A stretch of 35,777 nt of DNA from NCBI GenBank assembly GCA_016709305.1, contig JADJNA010000057.1, forward strand, positions 1 through 35,777, read 5' to 3'. This stretch comes from Candidatus Villigracilis saccharophilus (GTDB lineage Bacteria; Chloroflexota; Anaerolineae; Anaerolineales; Villigracilaceae). The translations under genes and the position numbers were made by a program. The notes beneath the pieces were generated by a model. That model made no database searches, had not been told where the DNA came from, and saw nothing but the letters and a program-made list of their open reading frames with translations. This document shows, piece by piece, positions 1 through 8,676 of this stretch; within the stretch, counting starts at the first letter, position 1, and each line of letters opens with the position of its first letter.

Positions 1-1185
1 CGCATAATGGTTTGGGCTAACACAGGCTTGGAAGTGACACTTTATGCGTTGCGCTTGCCCTGTGCATTGCCATATATTATGTATCGCCGATTCCATATCG
101 TCATACACTTTGTAGGGTTGGCTTTTGCGGTCACATCTCTTTATCACGCCGGAATGTTTGCGATCTTTGAGGTGACAGTTGCCTTTGAATTATGCACCAT
201 CTATTTATCTGGAACGAAAAATATCCGCCGATCTTCCTTGTCGGATCATTCCTGATCATTTATCTGCCTGTCTTCCTGTGGAAATGGTCATACTTTGGAT
301 ATCCTTTTCCAAATACGTACTACGCCAAAACAGGCGGCGGACTGATCCAAATTGCCGCCGGATTGGCTTATCTGCGGACCAATTTGATCGAAACCTTTAT
401 TCCATCCGGATTGTTGATGGTGATCTTTTTGGTAACGATGAAAAAGGACTCGTATTTTCTTGAGAAATTATATTTGTTGATCGTACTACTGTCCTCCTGG
501 TTGATCGTGGCCATGAACGGCGGTGATTACATGTTGAAGGGCCGCTTTCTCACGCCCATGTTTCCCATCTTATATAGTTTGGTCGGCCTGGGGATTTCAC
601 AATTAACGATCGGATTTCCCGCTCGTACCGCCTGATCCTTGTTTTTGGTATGCTCTTACTTTCTTTTGCTTTGCTGGTATATCGAAAAACCAATTGTAAA
701 GAATTATGCCGATAAACCTTCCATCGGCCAAGGCGAATAAGCCGCGGGAAATCGTATCAACCCCGGAGTTCGTGGCGATAGGCAGGGCATTGAGTGAGAT
801 CGTGCAGCCCGGTGACTCAATTGCCTTGGTACCGATTGGGGCAATTGGGTATTATTCTGGAATGGATGTTTACGATATGGTGGGCCTTGTGGATGAGACC
901 ATTGCCCATGAACCGTTTGCGCAGGAATTTATAAAAGAATCCTGGCGGCCGGGGCATGACAAGGGAGATGGTTCATACATCCTTCAACGTGAACCAACTT
1001 ACATCCTGATAGTGGATAGATTGACCGATGAACCTTTACCCGGAGTGGATGATTGGGCGCTTCAATATAAATCTGTGGTTGAAATTTGGAATTCCCCGCT
1101 ATTTCAGGAGCAATATCAATTCTGCCCCATAAAAACAAAAGGCTGGTATATCAATCTTTATTGTCGTAACAGCTCAACGCCTTAG
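1..1185 (+). pseudogene. Decayed integral-membrane glycosyltransferase-like gene (AftB/ArnT-like), 3' part only
   Basis: Several short reading frames in different phases together read as one polytopic membrane protein that enters from the left edge. The phase changes from frame 1 (residues like NTGLEV near 19-36) to frame 3 (about 192-635, with the motif GYPFPNTYYAK and three hydrophobic segments), then frame 2 (about 611-700, LVFGMLLLSFALLVY), then frame 1 again (706-1185, with GAIGYYSGMDVYDMVGLVD). The motif PNTYYAK and the soluble C-terminal GYYSG/DMVGL block are, from memory, typical of polyprenyl-phosphate-sugar-dependent membrane glycosyltransferases related to AftB. At least three frame changes over about 700 bp exceed what one sequencing error explains, so true decay is plausible, although homopolymer error occurs elsewhere in this window. 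Substrate cannot be inferred. Confidence 0.6.
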
Positions 1186-1195
1186 TCTTTTTAAT

Positions 1196-1273
1196 CCACA
1201 GATCAACGCGGATAAACATTGATCTTTGATAAAAACAGAATCGGAGGCCTCTTGATATCCCTTTCATCTGTGG
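1196..1273. repeat. Inverted repeat CCACAGAT / ATCTGTGG in intergenic DNA
   Basis: CCACAGAT at 1196-1203 and ATCTGTGG at 1266-1273 form an 8-bp inverted repeat around AT-rich spacer DNA. Sequences of the form CCACAGAT followed by AACNCGGATAAACA are often seen as dispersed intergenic repeats in bacteria; whether this one is repeated in the genome cannot be seen here. Confidence 0.3.
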
Positions 1274-1309
1274 TGAATTGTACTTAAGAAACGCTCTCTT
1301 AAATGATAT

Positions 1310-1355
1310 ATAACGTCCCGAAGGTTTGAGTATATGAAAACCTTCGGGACGTTAT
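1310..1355. terminator. Hairpin between convergent genes (probable bidirectional terminator)
   Basis: A perfect 18-bp inverted repeat (1310-1327 with 1338-1355, core CGTCCCGAAGG) encloses a 10-nt loop. It sits between the convergent glycosyltransferase remnant and the acyltransferase gene. No long T-run follows on either strand, so termination is inferred from position and stem strength; it could also be a dispersed palindrome. Confidence 0.5.
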
Positions 1356-1368
1356 GCTAAAGTTGGTA

Positions 1369-1960
1369 TTAATTTTTCAGCGTTATATATTTTTTCCTGG
1401 GGTTGATTCCCACCATCCCTGCGAAAAATTCCTGGATCGTTTTTATATCCGCTTCCATGTACTCTGTGGGGTGAAAAATTTGTCCAACGTGAACGGTCTT
1501 ATGTTTTCCATCTACAATTGCCATCACAACAGGAATTTCCGCATTTTTCGCAATGTGATAAAAACCGCGCTTCCATTCCGTTACGTGATGGCGTGTACCC
1601 TCGGGGGCGATGGTCAAAATGAAATTCTCCGATTTCCCGCAGGCGTCCACCATTTGCTCAACCAATCCTTGTGACCTTACGGTCCACGGGAATGCCGCCG
1701 CACCAGTAGAAGAACCAGCCGAACGGGCTTCGGAACAACTCCGCCTTGCCCATGAATTTAACATTTACTTTCAGCTTGAAGATAATTCCGAGGAACAGGA
1801 CAAAATCCCAGTTTGAAGTGTGCGGCGCTCCAACCAGAATATATTTTGGGAGATCTGGCAATTTTCCCTCAACGCTCCAGCCTGTCATGCGGAGGATCGA
1901 ATTTGAGATAAGGCGCAGCAATGGACTGAGAATGGGAGTGGTGAAAATAGTGTTTTTCAA
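1369..1960 (-). pseudogene. PlsC-like 1-acylglycerol-3-phosphate acyltransferase, one-base frameshift
   Basis: Acyl-CoA/ACP-dependent acyltransferase of the lysophosphatidic acid acyltransferase family, expected to act at the inner face of the membrane in phospholipid synthesis. The N-terminal fragment (1960 down to about 1676) has the catalytic HTSNWD motif (the H-x4-D box) and GGIPVDR; the C-terminal fragment (about 1675 down to 1369) has the PEGTR box. Deleting one base of the CC pair at 1675-1676 joins them as ...VDRKSQGLVEQM..., a normal family sequence of about 197 residues. The start is TTG at 1960, chosen because a GAGGA Shine-Dalgarno lies 8 nt upstream and no ATG fits. The break is probably a sequencing error because both halves are intact. 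Acyl-chain and acceptor specificity are unknown; short PlsC homologues may acylate other lipids. Confidence 0.8.
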
Positions 1961-2098
1961 ATTATTTCCTCGGATAGTATTATGGCGTGTAATTTATCTT
2001 ATTCCCCCTCCGCCAGGCTGATCTATCCCGTAGTGACAGCTTTAGCAACTGTCCCTGTGCGACTAGCCGAATGATACAAGTCGCTACTACAAAAAAAT

Positions 2099-2190
2099 GG
2101 GGAGGTGCCAGAGTGGCTGAATGGGCTCGCCTGCTAAGTGAGTGCCGGCTTTAAAACCGGTCGCGGGTTCGAATCCCGCCCTCCCCGCCA
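2099..2190 (+). tRNA. tRNA-Ser (anticodon GCT), CCA encoded
   Basis: Acceptor arm GGGGAGG pairs perfectly with CCTCCCC. The anticodon stem CTCGC/GTGAG carries the loop CTGCTAA, giving anticodon GCT (reads AGC/AGT serine codons). The long variable arm (about 2144-2161, stem CCGG/CCGG) is the class II hallmark of tRNA-Ser, and the T arm contains GGTTCGAATC. The 3' CCA is encoded in the DNA (2188-2190). Confidence 0.97.
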
Positions 2191-2194
2191 AATA

Positions 2195-2222
2195 AAAACG
2201 CGTTCCGTAAGGAACGTGTTTT
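2195..2222 (+). terminator. Rho-independent terminator of tRNA-Ser
   Basis: A 12-bp stem (2195-2206 with 2211-2222, one G-U pair, core CGTTCC/GGAACG) with GTAA loop starts 4 nt after the tRNA; the stem ends in TTTT and continues ATTTT. Confidence 0.85.
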
Positions 2223-2258
2223 ATTTTAATTATTTACAGTTTGCTTGGCTGATTAACA

Positions 2259-2634
2259 TCACGGCACAATTACTGGTGTATTGGTTGGTTCGGGCGTGTC
2301 TGTTGCTGTTTTTTCTGTAGGGTGACGGGCCGTTGGTGTTAGTGTTGGAGACGGCGTGATGGTAGGTGTATTCGATGGGGTGGGAGTGTTGGAAGGCGTG
2401 GGAGTAAATGTCAACGTAACTGCGGGCAGGTCAATGGGACCGCTCAAGCCCAGGCCAAGTAGTTCGCGAAATATCCAGCCGCCTTCATATTGTTGATGCG
2501 CCGGGTCTTCCTGATTTGGAGCGATCAGGAGCCATGTTTCAATTTCGTTTACCGAGCGGAAGGAAAGACATTGTCTCAGCTTCAGCGGTTCTCCAAGGAC
2601 TGCATAATTTGTGCCCGGTCCGGAGCGGACGTTA
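2259..2634 (-). pseudogene. C-terminal fragment of TIR-TM-SH3 protein, cut off by IS insertion
   Basis: This is the 3' piece of the gene whose 5' piece lies at 3648-4392. Read on the minus strand it continues the SH3_3-type domain (NVRSGPGTNYAVLGE, then a beta-rich stretch ending GGWIFRELLGL) and finishes in a Pro/Thr/Ser-rich tail with repeated TPTPSNTPT units and a stop at 2259-2261. Joining 4392-3650 to 2634-2259 gives exactly 373 codons with no stop until the end. The fragment has no start or promoter of its own and is presumably not expressed. Confidence 0.85.
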
Positions 2635-2650
2635 ATAGGGTCTTATGCTA
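2635..2650 (+). repeat. Left terminal inverted repeat of the IS
   Basis: ATAGGGTCTTATGCTA, identical to the reverse complement of 3632-3647. Confidence 0.9.
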
Positions 2651-2723
2651 GTTGACAAAACGTCCTCGAGCGTGATATTGGAGTTTCTGCTCAAAGAAAC
2701 CAAACACGCCAAAGGACGTTCCA

Positions 2724-3634
2724 ATGATAAACGACTTCAAAGATTTTTGTACTTGGATGTACGTTGTGACAGATGATATTTGGCTCAAAATTGCTCCTTT
2801 TTCAAGCGTCCTGGACCTCGCCCAGAGTGTCCAGATAGTGAATTGCTGGCAATGGCAATAATTGGCGAATGTCGCGGTTGGGATGTGGAAACAGAAATGC
2901 TCAGTCAATGGCAGGAATATCGCGATTTATTTCCAGTTATTCCGACGCAAAGCCGTTTCAATCGCCGTCGCCGAGGCTTAATGCAAGCCTTCAATCTCAT
3001 TCGGCAAGCGGTGCTGCAATGCTTGGATATTGCCCAAGATCGCCAGTGTGTGATTGACAGTTTGCCACTACCCGTCATACAGTTTCACCTTGTACCGTCT
3101 TCGCCAGCTAGTAGCACCTGGAAAGCCAACGGCTCGACCTTTGGCAAAGTGCCATCCAAGAAACAGACGATTTTTGGGTATAAACTACACTTGCTGATTG
3201 CCATGAATGGCGTCATTCTCGACTTTGAACTTGCGCCTGCCAATGAGTACGACTTGGAAGTTGGCTTTGAATTGTTATCTGAACATACCGACTTGCAGGT
3301 CTTGGGCGATAAGGCCTATATCAGTGCGGCAAAAGCTGCTCAATTATGGAAGGAGAATCAAATTCAGCTCAAAACAATTCCTCGTTGCAATCAGCAAAAA
3401 CAATTGCCGCGTGCCACACAACGCCTTTTCAACTCTGTGCGCCAGATGATCGAAACTGTAAACGCACAACTTTCCAATCAGTTCAACATTGAAGTCAATC
3501 ATGCCCATACTTTTTGGGGCTTATGCACTCGTCTCTACACAAAACTCGCTGCTCATACGTTGTGCGTTTATATCAATCGTTTACTCGGCCAGCCTGCCTT
3601 CCTCCAAATCAAGGCACTCGCTTTCCCGATTTAG
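2724..3634 (+). CDS. IS982-like DDE transposase, frameshifted in a T-run
   Basis: RNase H-fold transposase that cuts and joins the IS ends. Catalytic residues are visible as D in DSLPLPV, D in LGDKAYIS and E in IETVNAQLSNQF; the N-terminal GPRPECPDSELL block is also family-like. The uninterrupted frame begins at 2780, but the true N-terminus is in another phase: ATG at 2724 reads MINDFKDFCTWMYVV up to IAPF, and adding one T to the T5 run at 2798-2802 joins it to FKRPGPRPE. The stop TAG at 3632-3634 lies inside the right terminal repeat. The shift is either a homopolymer sequencing error, an inactivating deletion, or less likely a slippage site controlling expression. With the missing base the protein is about 303 residues, normal for the family. 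Confidence 0.85.
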
Positions 3635-3647
3635 CATAAGACCCTAT
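3632..3647 (-). repeat. Right terminal inverted repeat of the IS
   Basis: TAGCATAAGACCCTAT, the reverse complement of the left end; it contains the transposase stop codon. Confidence 0.9.
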
Positions 3648-4392
3648 TAGTGTTCGCATACAGTGAATTGACGCAGTAGTTCAATGTTTCAAATGGCTGC
3701 TTTGTGGCAGATGGCGTCAGTGTAGGCGTAGGCGATGATTGTTTTGTAGGGGTGATGGTCTCTGTGGCCGTGGAGGTTCCAGAGGCGGTGGCCGTTGCTG
3801 TGAAAGTTGCAGTAAAGGTCGAAACATCTGTTGAGGTGATGGTGGGAGAGGGTGTTGATGTGACCTCTGGCGGAGTGACCGGTTTCTGAGCGGAGACCAC
3901 GGCAAATATGATAAGAAGAATAATCGCTATGATGCCGGGGATGATATATTTTCGAAAGGCGGGCGGAAGAACGGCTCTCGCTCTTTCGAATGGAGTGACA
4001 ACGGGCGGCTTTCCGGTATACCCCAGCGCCGACAGAAGATTTTTGAAATTATCAGCATATTCCCCGCTTAAGAAATTAACATAGTTGATCGTGTTCAGCG
4101 CGAAGGGCACATTGCAGGTCTCGAACATCAGAGGGATGATCTTCTTGCGCAGAGTTAATGCCTGAGTATATTCCTTCTGCACCCATTCAGATTCAGTGGA
4201 GTTGGGCGTGAGTACAATGATGAAGAATTGACTCGCTTCAATAGCGGCTGGCAGGCTGCGGACCCAATCGTCGCCGCCGCGCAGGTCGGTGATATCCCAC
4301 CAGACATCGTATCCCGCAAGCTCCAGATCGCCTGCGAGTTTGCGGACAAATTCCATATCCTTGCGTGAATAGCTAATGAAAATATTTTGCAT
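3648..4392 (-). pseudogene. TIR-domain membrane protein, N-terminal part, interrupted by IS
   Basis: Residues 1-125 form a bacterial TIR domain: FISYSRKD start, GYDVWWD in the box-2 region, and LTPNSTESEWVQKE with the conserved W-x3-E. A hydrophobic segment at about 150-168 (IIPGIIAIILLIIFAVV) follows, then a Thr/Ser/Pro-rich stalk (about 171-235) and the start of an SH3_3 domain (CVNSLYANTN). The IS cuts within that SH3 domain, adding only RVLC and a stop. Topology inferred: TIR inside, stalk and SH3 outside. TIR domains act as NAD-cleaving enzymes or as adaptors; which applies here is not visible. A -10-like TACTAT (4411-4406) lies 13 nt before the ATG with no Shine-Dalgarno. The stalk and TIR could still be made and membrane-inserted in truncated form. 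Confidence 0.85.
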
Positions 4393-4509
4393 GACGTCCC
4401 AATGGATAGTATCTTACATCCAAAAGTAGATTTTGTGGGGAAATTTAGTGATCGTCCAAAACTTTGCTATTACTTCGCGAGGTATAATTGCGAATAATAT
4501 GCAAAAAAA

Positions 4510-4531
4510 CTGGCGGGATGATCTCCGCCAG
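4510..4531. terminator. Bidirectional rho-independent terminator
   Basis: Stem CTGGCGG/CCGCCAG (4510-4516 with 4525-4531), 8-nt loop. Seven A precede it, which become a U-run on the minus strand, and TTTTT follows on the plus strand. It most likely ends the minus-strand lipoprotein transcript (stop at 4618). The rest of 4393-4617 shows nothing else I can support. Confidence 0.75.
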
Positions 4532-4617
4532 CTTTTTAATCTTATGCCCGTTTGGGTTTATTTTTTGAGCTGCTCATTCTTTCAGAACACCCCCCATATT
4601 TTTTAGAAGATATAGTA

Positions 4618-5001
4618 TTATTTTTGCAAGGTATAAGTCACGTTATTGAAATCTGCGTAGCGCCCGGTACAGTCTGCGTCATCCTCCGGGTTACCGGCAT
4701 AGTTAAACGTCAGGTTTTTTCCATCGAAGGTGTAATTGAAATCTACATTGGTGCTGCATCCGCCAGTGTTGGATGTCTCTGTGAAAACATTACCATCTAC
4801 GCTGTATGTGCCTGTGATAAGCGTTGTGTCGCCGGCAAAAACAGAGAAACTGCCATCGTCTTTCAACTCGATGCCGGAATTCATACTGTTTGCCTTCAAG
4901 AATTTCCCGGTTGGAAATTTTGTGGAGCCGCCGCAGGCAGTCAATGCGATCGAGACCAACAGTAAACCAGCTAACAAGTTCAATGATATTTTGCTTTTCA
5001 T
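4618..5001 (-). CDS. Small secreted lipoprotein of unknown function
   Basis: 127-residue protein with a lipoprotein signal peptide: MKSKISLNLLAGLLLVSIAL followed by the lipobox LTAC, so the mature protein starts at the Cys and is anchored at the membrane surface. The mature part is beta-rich (KFPTGKFLKAN, ELKDDGSFSVF, TGTYSVDGN, NYTFDGKNLTFNY), the pattern of small lipocalin-like or META-like barrels in which a template value is fitted with 'GxY' strands. One Cys pair (GGCSTN and DADCTG) could form a disulfide. The start at 5001 is preferred over an upstream ATG at 5088 because AGGAG lies 7 nt before it and the signal peptide then begins at residue 1. No family recognised with certainty. Confidence 0.8.
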   Translation of the reverse strand: MKSKISLNLLAGLLLVSIALTACGGSTKFPTGKFLKANSMNSGIELKDDGSFSVFAGDTTLITGTYSVDGNVFTETSNTGGCSTNVDFNYTFDGKNLTFNYAGNPEDDADCTGRYADFNNVTYTLQK

Positions 5002-5121
5002 TTTTTTCTCCTCATGGGTTGATTTCAGCGCGATCACGCGCTGTGTATGCCCCAAATGTAGCATGTGGAATTTCGTTTTACCTGCCATTTTCTGCCAAAA
5101 TTCTCCAAACTCTTTGAAATA

Positions 5122-5130
5122 TGCTATGTT
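5122..5130 (+). promoter_or_regulatory. Extended -10 promoter, leaderless start of the receptor gene
   Basis: TGC-TATGTT ends 6 nt before ATG 5137, so the predicted +1 is the A of the start codon; there is no Shine-Dalgarno. Confidence 0.5.
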
Positions 5131-5136
5131 ATAGGC

Positions 5137-8100
5137 ATGACCGCTTCAATTCCCGCTACCACACTTGAAAAATTCACCACCTTTGGAGACCTGCTGCGCT
5201 TCCTGCGCCGCCGTGTCGGGTTGACGCAAATGGAGCTGGCAGCCTCTGTCGGATACAGTGATGCACAGATCAGCCGCCTCGAACAGAACCTGCGTCTGCC
5301 GGATATCCCCACGATCAAATTGCGCTTCATTACAGCGCTTGCCATCGAGGATGAATCCAAAACGGTCGCACGCCTGCTTGACCTTGCCGCTAATGTCCGC
5401 CGTGAGGATGCGCCCGGTTTGGGCTTGTGCCCTTATAAGGGACTGAACTACTTCGATGAGAGTGACGCGGACTTGTTTGTAGGGCGTGAAACCCTGACCT
5501 CCAAACTAACCGAACGCCTTATTTCCTTAACTGGGAGTGCGATGCGGTTCCTTGCCGTGGTGGGCGCATCGGGCAGCGGCAAATCGTCTCTTGTGCGGGC
5601 GGGACTTGTGCCAGCCCTAAGATGGAATCAGATCTCTACAGATTGGAATATCCAGATCATCACACCGACAACACATCCGTTGAAGAGTTTGGCAAACAGC
5701 TTGGCGCAGGAAAATGAAACTGCTTCACTCATAAAAGATATGCTCAGCGACTCGCAGAGTTTGAGTCGCTGCATAAAAAACGGAGCATATTTGCTTTTGG
5801 TCGTGGACCAATTTGAAGAGACATTCGCTCTCTGTCACTCTGAAGAGGAGAGATGCGCGTTCATCAGCAATCTGCTCACAGCGGCGTCCGAACCGGATGG
5901 CCATGTTTTCGTTGCCATTACCTTGCGGGCAGACTTCTATGCCCACTGCGCGAACTATATCCAATTACGTGAAGCGCTGGCCGGTCAACAGGAATATATC
6001 GGCGCGATGACAGATGATGAAATGCGGCGCGCCATTGAAGAACCTGCGCGGCGGGAACGCTGGGAGTTCGAGATCGGCCTGGTGGATGTGCTTTTGCACG
6101 ATGTGGGGCATGAACCCGGAGCGCTGCCTTTGCTTTCTCACGCACTTTTGGAAACATGGCAAAGAAGACGCGCACGCATGATGACCCTGAGCGGATACAC
6201 CTCTTCAGGCGGGGTACGCGGAGCCATTGCCGAGACCGCTGAATCCATACTCAGCGACCAATTCACAATTGACCAGCGCGCCATTGCCCGCCGCATCTTT
6301 TTACGACTGACTGAACTCAGCGATGAAACCGCTGCCAGCGATACGCGCCGCCGGGCCTCGTTCAAGGAATTGATATTGAAACCGGAAGAATCTTCCAGTA
6401 CCCGGAATGTATTGAAAGCATTGGCAGATGCGCGCCTCATCACAATCGCTGAAGATTCCGCTGAAGTCGCCCATGAGGCATTGATCCGCGAGTGGCCCAC
6501 GCTGAGAGGCTGGTTGGAAGAAAACCGCGAAGGGCTGCGTCTGCACCGTCATTTGACCAATGCCGCTCAAGAATGGGAAACTTCGAATTACGAAAATGAC
6601 GTGTTGTATCGCGGCGCGCGCTTATCGCAGGCTCTCGAATGGCTCTCAAGTCATCAAGAGGAAATCAATGACCTGGAACGTTCATTCTTAAAAGAATCGC
6701 GTAGCTTTGTGGAACGGGAAGCGATTGAAAAAGAAACACGCCGACAGCGCGAATTAGAGGCCGCGCAAAAACTGGCAGAGGTGGAAGGCAAACGCGCCGA
6801 GGAGCAGGCTCATGCTGCGACGCAACTGCGGAGGCGCGCTGTGCATCTTGGCATGGCTTTTGTCGCAGCGATCCTTATGGCTATCGTGGCAGTTTTTTTT
6901 GGCTGGCGATCGCAGATCGTCAGCCGTATTGCTGCGTCGCGCGAACTGGCAGCCGCATCCATCAACAATCTGGAAAGCGACCCTGTACTCAGTATCCTGC
7001 TTGCATTGGAGGCGCTTGGGAAAGAACAAACCCTCGAAGCCGAAAATGCCTTGCATCAAGCTGTATTGGCTTCCCGTATACGGCTGGTCATCCCGGCCCA
7101 TGAACCGGGAGCACCTATTAGTGTGGATTTCAGTCCGGATGGAATGCACATTGCAACTGCTAGCAATGAAAATATTGTCAATATTTGGGATGTGAAAACT
7201 GGCGGTCTGCTTTTCAGCGTTGACGGAGTATATGCAGAGTTCAGTCCGGATGGGACAGTGCTTGCCACAGTCATGGCAAATGGGATAGTCAAAATATGGG
7301 ATGCGTCATTAGGGATCGAGGTCGATGTTCCCAGCCAGATGGAGGCGACCACATCGATCACGTTCAGCCCGGAGGGTGCGCGTCTCGCCACGGTCGCGAA
7401 TGGTAACCTCCCAACCATATGGAATTTAAAATCGGGGCATGCGTTGGCGGATTTTCCCGGTCACACCGATTATGTTTCTTTCGCGTACTTCAGCCCGGAT
7501 GGCGAGCGACTGCTCACGGTCAGCGATGATAAAACCGCGCGAATTTGGAACGCACCCACCGGCGAAGAATTGCTGACGCTCGGTCATTCGGATTGGGTAT
7601 GGAACGCCGCGTTCAGCCCAAATGGCCAGCGTGTTGCAACGCTCAGTCAGGACAAGACAGTGATCTGGAATGCTGTAACCGCTGAAAAAATATTCACACT
7701 TGATGGTCATTTCAGTACATTACATGCGGTTGCCTACAGCCCCGACGGGGCTTTGCTTGCCACAGGCGGTGATGATAGAAAAGTAATTGTGTGGGACGTA
7801 AATACTGGAGAAGCCTTATTCACACTCGCAGGTCACACAGGCACGGTTTTCTCTGCCGCGTTCAGCCCGGATGGTACGCGCCTTGTGACTGCCGGCGACG
7901 ACGGCATGGTACGGGTCTGGGATGTCACGCCTGAACATGAGGAATTGACTCTTACTTACGCAAGCAGCGGCGGGCAAATTTTGTTCAATCCCAAAGGCGA
8001 TCAAATCGCGGCCATCGAAGGCGGAGTTGTAAATATTTGGGATGCATCTTCCGGGAATAAAATCCAGACCCTTTCCGCTGATGCAGGCAACATCACGGCC

Positions 8101-8676
8101 TTCGCCTACAGTTCCAATGGAAACTTAATTGCTGCCGCGCGCAATGACTTTAGTTTGGCACTTTTAAATCCCGCCTCAAAGACCGAAATTTATACATGGC
8201 CGGCCCACACCGGTCTGATCAACGCCCTCATCTTCAGCCCGGATGGCAAGTGGCTTGTCTCCGCGAGCAACGATTACAAGGTAAATATTTGGGATATGTC
8301 CCAAATAACACCTTCGCTATTATTCCCTTTTAACCTGCCAGTCGGTGTTCAATCGCTTGCATTTAATTCTAGCGGAACCCAACTTGCCATCGGCCTGCAA
8401 AATGGAACGGTGCAGGTCAGGGATTTTGTGACGGGCAGCAATCCTCTCCTATTACGCGGACATAGTAATAGCGTGACTTCCGTTGCCTTTAGTACGGACG
8501 ACCGCTTGATCGCAACCGCCAGCCTGGACGGCACGGTACGAATCTGGGATGCAATGACCGCTGAAGAACAGTATCGCCTTGAGCACTCCAATACAGTCAC
8601 ATCCGTTGCCTTTAGCCGTGATGGAGCCGACTCGCCACTGCCAGTCGTGATGGAACAACAAAATTATGGGATGTGA
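5137..8676 (+). CDS. XRE HTH - nSTAND NTPase - TM - WD40 receptor, N-terminal 1167 residues (frameshift near 8637)
   Basis: Domains in order: XRE-type helix-turn-helix (about 16-85, GLTQMELAASVGYSDAQISR); the nSTAND1 lead-in (YKGLNYFDESDADLFVGRE, 100-118); P-loop GASGSGKSS (143-151) and Walker B LLLVVDQFEE (about 219-228); an HTH-like/helical arm; a charged coiled coil (about 515-568); one transmembrane segment (about 571-591, MAFVAAILMAIVAVFFGW); then WD40 blades from about 650. STAND NTPases act as ligand-triggered oligomerising switches. With the TM segment the HTH and NTPase should be cytoplasmic and the propellers outside. The frame is lost at CC 8637-8638, where one extra C gives RDGARLATASRDGTTKLWD and fuses to the next entry, making 1580 residues. 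The last 13 residues before the stop at 8676 are out-of-frame. Start 5137 is chosen over 5065 because the HTH begins there and a -10 box abuts it. Confidence 0.9.
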   Translation: MTASIPATTLEKFTTFGDLLRFLRRRVGLTQMELAASVGYSDAQISRLEQNLRLPDIPTIKLRFITALAIEDESKTVARLLDLAANVRREDAPGLGLCPYKGLNYFDESDADLFVGRETLTSKLTERLISLTGSAMRFLAVVGASGSGKSSLVRAGLVPALRWNQISTDWNIQIITPTTHPLKSLANSLAQENETASLIKDMLSDSQSLSRCIKNGAYLLLVVDQFEETFALCHSEEERCAFISNLLTAASEPDGHVFVAITLRADFYAHCANYIQLREALAGQQEYIGAMTDDEMRRAIEEPARRERWEFEIGLVDVLLHDVGHEPGALPLLSHALLETWQRRRARMMTLSGYTSSGGVRGAIAETAESILSDQFTIDQRAIARRIFLRLTELSDETAASDTRRRASFKELILKPEESSSTRNVLKALADARLITIAEDSAEVAHEALIREWPTLRGWLEENREGLRLHRHLTNAAQEWETSNYENDVLYRGARLSQALEWLSSHQEEINDLERSFLKESRSFVEREAIEKETRRQRELEAAQKLAEVEGKRAEEQAHAATQLRRRAVHLGMAFVAAILMAIVAVFFGWRSQIVSRIAASRELAAASINNLESDPVLSILLALEALGKEQTLEAENALHQAVLASRIRLVIPAHEPGAPISVDFSPDGMHIATASNENIVNIWDVKTGGLLFSVDGVYAEFSPDGTVLATVMANGIVKIWDASLGIEVDVPSQMEATTSITFSPEGARLATVANGNLPTIWNLKSGHALADFPGHTDYVSFAYFSPDGERLLTVSDDKTARIWNAPTGEELLTLGHSDWVWNAAFSPNGQRVATLSQDKTVIWNAVTAEKIFTLDGHFSTLHAVAYSPDGALLATGGDDRKVIVWDVNTGEALFTLAGHTGTVFSAAFSPDGTRLVTAGDDGMVRVWDVTPEHEELTLTYASSGGQILFNPKGDQIAAIEGGVVNIWDASSGNKIQTLSADAGNITAFAYSSNGNLIAAARNDFSLALLNPASKTEIYTWPAHTGLINALIFSPDGKWLVSASNDYKVNIWDMSQITPSLLFPFNLPVGVQSLAFNSSGTQLAIGLQNGTVQVRDFVTGSNPLLLRGHSNSVTSVAFSTDDRLIATASLDGTVRIWDAMTAEEQYRLEHSNTVTSVAFSRDGADSPLPVVMEQQNYGM

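Larger units (their letters stand above)
2635..3647 (+). mobile_element. IS982-like insertion sequence, about 1013 bp
   Basis: Ends are 16-bp perfect terminal inverted repeats, ATAGGGTCTTATGCTA (2635-2650 and complement 3632-3647). The dinucleotide TA flanks both sides (2633-2634 and 3648-3649), consistent with a 2-bp target duplication; because TA is self-complementary the repeat can also be read as 18 bp. One transposase gene fills the element. Removing the element plus one TA restores an open reading frame in the interrupted TIR gene, which independently confirms the boundaries. Family assignment rests on the transposase; the termini do not match the AC-start I remember for IS982, so IS5-like is the alternative. 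Confidence 0.9.

Noticed and set aside
2030..2087. Imperfect fold-back upstream of tRNA-Ser (GACAG/CTGTC inside TAGTGAC/GTCGCTA)
   Set aside because: Arms are short with mismatches; no RNA family recognised, so not listed as a feature.
2270..2440. Short repeated units resembling a tandem or CRISPR-like repeat
   Set aside because: They encode the Thr/Pro-rich low-complexity tail (TPTPSNTPT units) of the interrupted TIR protein on the minus strand; spacing and sequence are irregular.
2099..4392. Integrative element using tRNA-Ser as attachment site
   Set aside because: No integrase and no repeated tRNA 3' end seen downstream; the only mobile DNA is the simple IS with its own ends.
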